Below, piece after piece: positions 61,713 to 64,000 of a stretch of DNA of 64,000 nucleotides. The first letter of the stretch is position 1; every line of letters starts with the position of its first letter. This DNA comes from Colletotrichum lupini (lineage: Eukaryota > Ascomycota > Sordariomycetes > Glomerellales > Glomerellaceae): positions 3,410,001 to 3,474,000 of the forward strand of contig NC_064675.1 of the NCBI RefSeq assembly GCF_023278565.1. Reading direction: 5' to 3'. The translations under genes and the position numbers were made by a program. The notes under the pieces are model-generated. The model was not told the origin of the DNA, did no database searches, and was given only the letters and a program-made list of their open reading frames with translations.

Positions 61713-62250
61713 ATAAGTCGACCCACCCCCTTTTGGCCACCCCCCCCTTTTGGCCACCCCATTTCTCTATCCCAGCCACCGTATTAAAACCCTACCCACG
61801 ATTTTCAAACCACCACAACAATTGCAAAAATCGTCCAAATATAATTCTTTTTTACACACTTATTTATCGATATATAATAGTCTCGTATACCGAAAATAAA
61901 GTTATTCGGGCTCTTAAGGCTATCGGAAGAGGTCTCTTAGTTAATCGGGCCTCGATTAAGTTCGGAGTTCTAAGGTTAACTCTTCGTAATTATAAGAGAG
62001 GCTATTAGACGAGGGTAATAATATTCGCAGACCTCTAGAGGCTTCCTCTATAGTAGGAAGACTAGCTAGCCTAGTAGGTTCGCATTTAGTATAATCTAGG
62101 CGTTATACTAACTTACGAATAGCTTATAGAATTCGCTAAGCGAGTTCTAAGATCCCAGTATTACGAAAGGGAACTCGAGGTAGGTCGGAACGCTACTATA
62201 TTAACCTAATTAACTAAAGACTTAACGTAAAGAGGGAAAAAATAGAACAA
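61713..62250 (+). mobile_element. 5' fragment of a pogo/Fot1-like DNA transposon, RIP-degraded
   Basis: A C-rich start with two direct copies of CCCCTTTTGGCCACCCC (about 61728-61770) is followed by an AT-rich region with an open frame at about 61885-62006. There TENKVIRALKAIGRG and ASIKFGVLRLTLRNY match the N-terminal helix-turn-helix pattern of fungal pogo-like transposases (an alternating Ala/Ile helix, then a 'FGV.R.TLR' recognition helix). Downstream, EFAKRVLRSQYYERELEVGR fits the second DNA-binding helix region, interrupted by TAA/TAG codons. The DDE catalytic part is missing, because the Gypsy LTR begins at about 62251. The left boundary is a guess based on the change of composition. 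Confidence 0.45.
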
Positions 62251-62383
62251 TGGGCAGAAGCTAGCAAGCTAGCCCTTTGGGCCTAGCGGTCTAGCTTATT
62301 ATATAACTACTAAGAGCTTAGCCTCGTAGCCTAAGGCTAAGCCATAGGGCCTATAGGGCCCTAGTACCTACTACCGTAATATT
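62251..62383 (-). repeat. presumed 3' LTR of the Gypsy element
   Basis: About 133 bp between the polypurine tract (minus-strand AGAGGGGGGGG, about 62385-62395) and the point where the sequence changes at TGGGCAG (62251). The edges are inferred from the polypurine tract and the expected TG start only. RIP has altered the termini, so the boundaries are approximate; the second LTR is outside the window. Confidence 0.4.
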
Positions 62384-64000
62384 ACCCCCCCCTCTATACT
62401 AGAGGGCGCTATCCGTAGCGCTAAAAAAATAAACCTTTAAATTACCCCTTATTTTAGCGAATCTATAGCCGTAATTACTACTATCATATTATCGTCCTCT
62501 TTTAGTAATAGTAAATCGCTAGCTACGGCGGCTTTTATTTATATATCTAGGTTCTATAATAGGCCCTTAGTAATTAGGTACTAGTAGTAAAACGCCTAGA
62601 GCGCCGCTAGCGCATATTTAAAGCTCTTTATATCGTACTAAGTCGGATCCGTATTATACCCCTTTTAATCCGCTTAGTACTATAGTTTTCCCCTATATAA
62701 GCGTAATTTAACGACCTCCGAGACCTCGTACTCTAGTTTGCCGTTATTATTAATAATCGGTAGTAGTAGGTCTTAGTTCTACTTAGGTAGTGGGTCGTTA
62801 GTAGCCTTTCTTAGCTTATTTAAGTAGAAAACCGGGTATACCTAGCTACTTATTAGTAGTTCTATAATCTATATACCCCCCTATTTAGTATTAACGATAG
62901 TCTATAGCCCGGCCTATGGCTATTATAGTTTATTTACGTTAGTAGACTTTTAGTACGAGGTATTAACAAAGACCCGGTCTCCTAGCTTTAGGTCGTCCGG
63001 GTACTAGTAGCGGTTAGTATACTTTTTATATCGTACTTAAGCGACCTTTATATTACCCTTAATAGTCTTTTAGGCCTCGTATATCCCCTAGGCTATACGC
63101 TACGCGTTAGTATAGTTTAGCTTTTTTTTTATAAAGCCGAATTAGTAAGTTCGTTTAGACTAGTTAAAAAAGAGCCGTAGCTAACGACCGAATTTTACTT
63201 CGTATAGTAATAGCTTTATAGTCTTATTAAGCTAAGTAGTATAAGTAAAGTCGATTATAAGTAGTATATCGCTCTAGTTATCTTAATATTAGTTAACTAG
63301 TAGTCTTAACCGCTATAGGATATACTAGTTTAGTATTTCTATTTAGCTATCTATTTAAGGGTAGTCGGCCGTCGATAGCTATAGCTTAACCCTGTAGATC
63401 TTATAGAGTTCCCTTTAGAAGTTAGAGATAAATTAGGGGCCTCGGTCTAATATAATAGTCTTTAATAAGCCGAAAATAGGTAGCACCCGTTCGTAAAATA
63501 TTCGGCTTATATCTTTTACTATAGTAGTTTTATAATAAGGAACGGACATCGCCCTCTTACCTAGGTAGTTTATTACTACCTAAATATTATTAAATCCTTT
63601 TTAATTAGTAGGGATAGTTATAAAGTTAGTAAAAATATATTACTACGGGTAGTTAGGCACTAGAAGTAGCCTTAGCTCCCCCGGGGGCTTATTACGTAGC
63701 TTTTATAATTAGTAATAAGTATAGTAGTTCCGTACGTACCGGTAGGTATCTACCGTTAGGCCCGGCTAGTAGTATCGCTACTTAATTATTTTTACGACCT
63801 TATTACGCCCTAGGTAGGCGAGGAGCTTTTGCTTATAGACCTTATAAATAATTATAATATAAAAGTTCTCTTTCTCGGGCACTACGAGCTTCCTATTTAT
63901 TATTAATAATCCGTCGTTTTAAATAGACTAGCGCTCGCACCCTTCGGCCGCTAGCGCTCGTATTAGTACGAGGGACGTTATAATAAGGTCTTTATTAAGC
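62251..64000 (-). mobile_element. 3' part of a RIP-degraded Ty3/Gypsy chromovirus retrotransposon
   Basis: Read on the minus strand from the window's right edge, one frame runs through an integrase core: a YNNI...VVINYL strand, VPYYKTT, FYERVLPIFGL and DRGP (63436-63447), with Gln and Trp positions replaced by TAA or TAG, the RIP signature. The integrase C-terminal barrel follows (DDLKLGDRVFVNTS, about 62960-63000), then a chromodomain (EYEVSEVVKLRLYRGKL, about 62630-62735, again with Gln/Trp to stop changes). A purine run at about 62384-62395 looks like the polypurine tract, followed by the presumed 3' LTR. Protease, reverse transcriptase and the 5' LTR would lie beyond 64000. The element cannot encode a working polyprotein. 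Confidence 0.78.

Noticed and set aside
61120..62008. Overlapping plus-strand frames of about 190 and 260 codons
   Set aside because: No recognised domain before about 61880. The tail of the longer one is the pogo-like helix-turn-helix, and the join to the earlier part crosses a likely transposon edge.
1..64000. Secondary-metabolite cluster, CRISPR array, tRNA or rRNA genes
   Set aside because: No polyketide or peptide synthase, no spaced direct repeats and no tRNA box A/B pair with a cloverleaf were found by eye.

Overview
The window reads as a chromosome segment of a filamentous ascomycete, probably a Sordariomycete. The evidence is short introns (about 50-90 bp) with GTAAGT-like donors, CTAAC/CTGAC branch sites and CAG/TAG acceptors, genes on both strands at moderate density, fungal-type proteins, and AT-rich transposon remains in which Gln and Trp codons have become TAA/TAG, the signature of repeat-induced point mutation (RIP). 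No bacterial or viral gene block, tRNA, rRNA or CRISPR array was seen.

Layout: 1-5558 holds no gene I can support. 5559-11977 (-) is separase. 12513-13210 (+) is a small single-membrane-span protein of DUF5321 type, directly behind a very long C homopolymer. 13255-14454 (-) is a mitochondrial-type class II sirtuin, convergent with it. 17110-18706 (+) is a CDF metal transporter, 19607-21464 (+) D-xylulose kinase, and 22157-24556 (-) a large Ser/Thr-rich (mucin-like) membrane or wall protein. 26385-26818 (-) may be a permease scrap. 27260-31890 (+) is the cohesin regulator PDS5. 32914-34034 (+) is an RNase H gene broken by at least three lesions. 34667-35470 (-) is ribosomal protein L10a (uL1), divergent from 36088-41123 (+), a THADA/Trm732-like HEAT-repeat protein. 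41483-43644 (-) is a DUF3074 (START-like) protein with a coiled-coil tail. 46123-50399 (-) is a Sip3/Lam-type BAR-PH-GRAM-VASt sterol-transfer protein.

From about 50.4 kb gene density falls. 56149-61086 is a bounded insertion: a perfect 33-bp inverted repeat flanked by a 6-bp direct duplication encloses about 4.8 kb of AT-rich sequence. From about 61.7 kb to the end lies a nest of RIP-degraded transposons: a pogo/Fot1-like start, interrupted at about 62.25 kb by the LTR of a minus-strand Ty3/Gypsy element with chromodomain and integrase that runs off the window.

The genes are housekeeping genes from separate pathways: sister-chromatid cohesion (separase and PDS5), translation and tRNA modification (L10a and Trm732-like), mitochondrial or metal homeostasis (sirtuin, CDF), pentose catabolism (xylulokinase) and membrane lipid transfer. 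I see no metabolic gene cluster. The less explained signals are the inverted-repeat insertion, the decayed RNase H gene, the poly-C tract, and an over-represented 9-mer (TACGGAGTA) confined to non-coding DNA.
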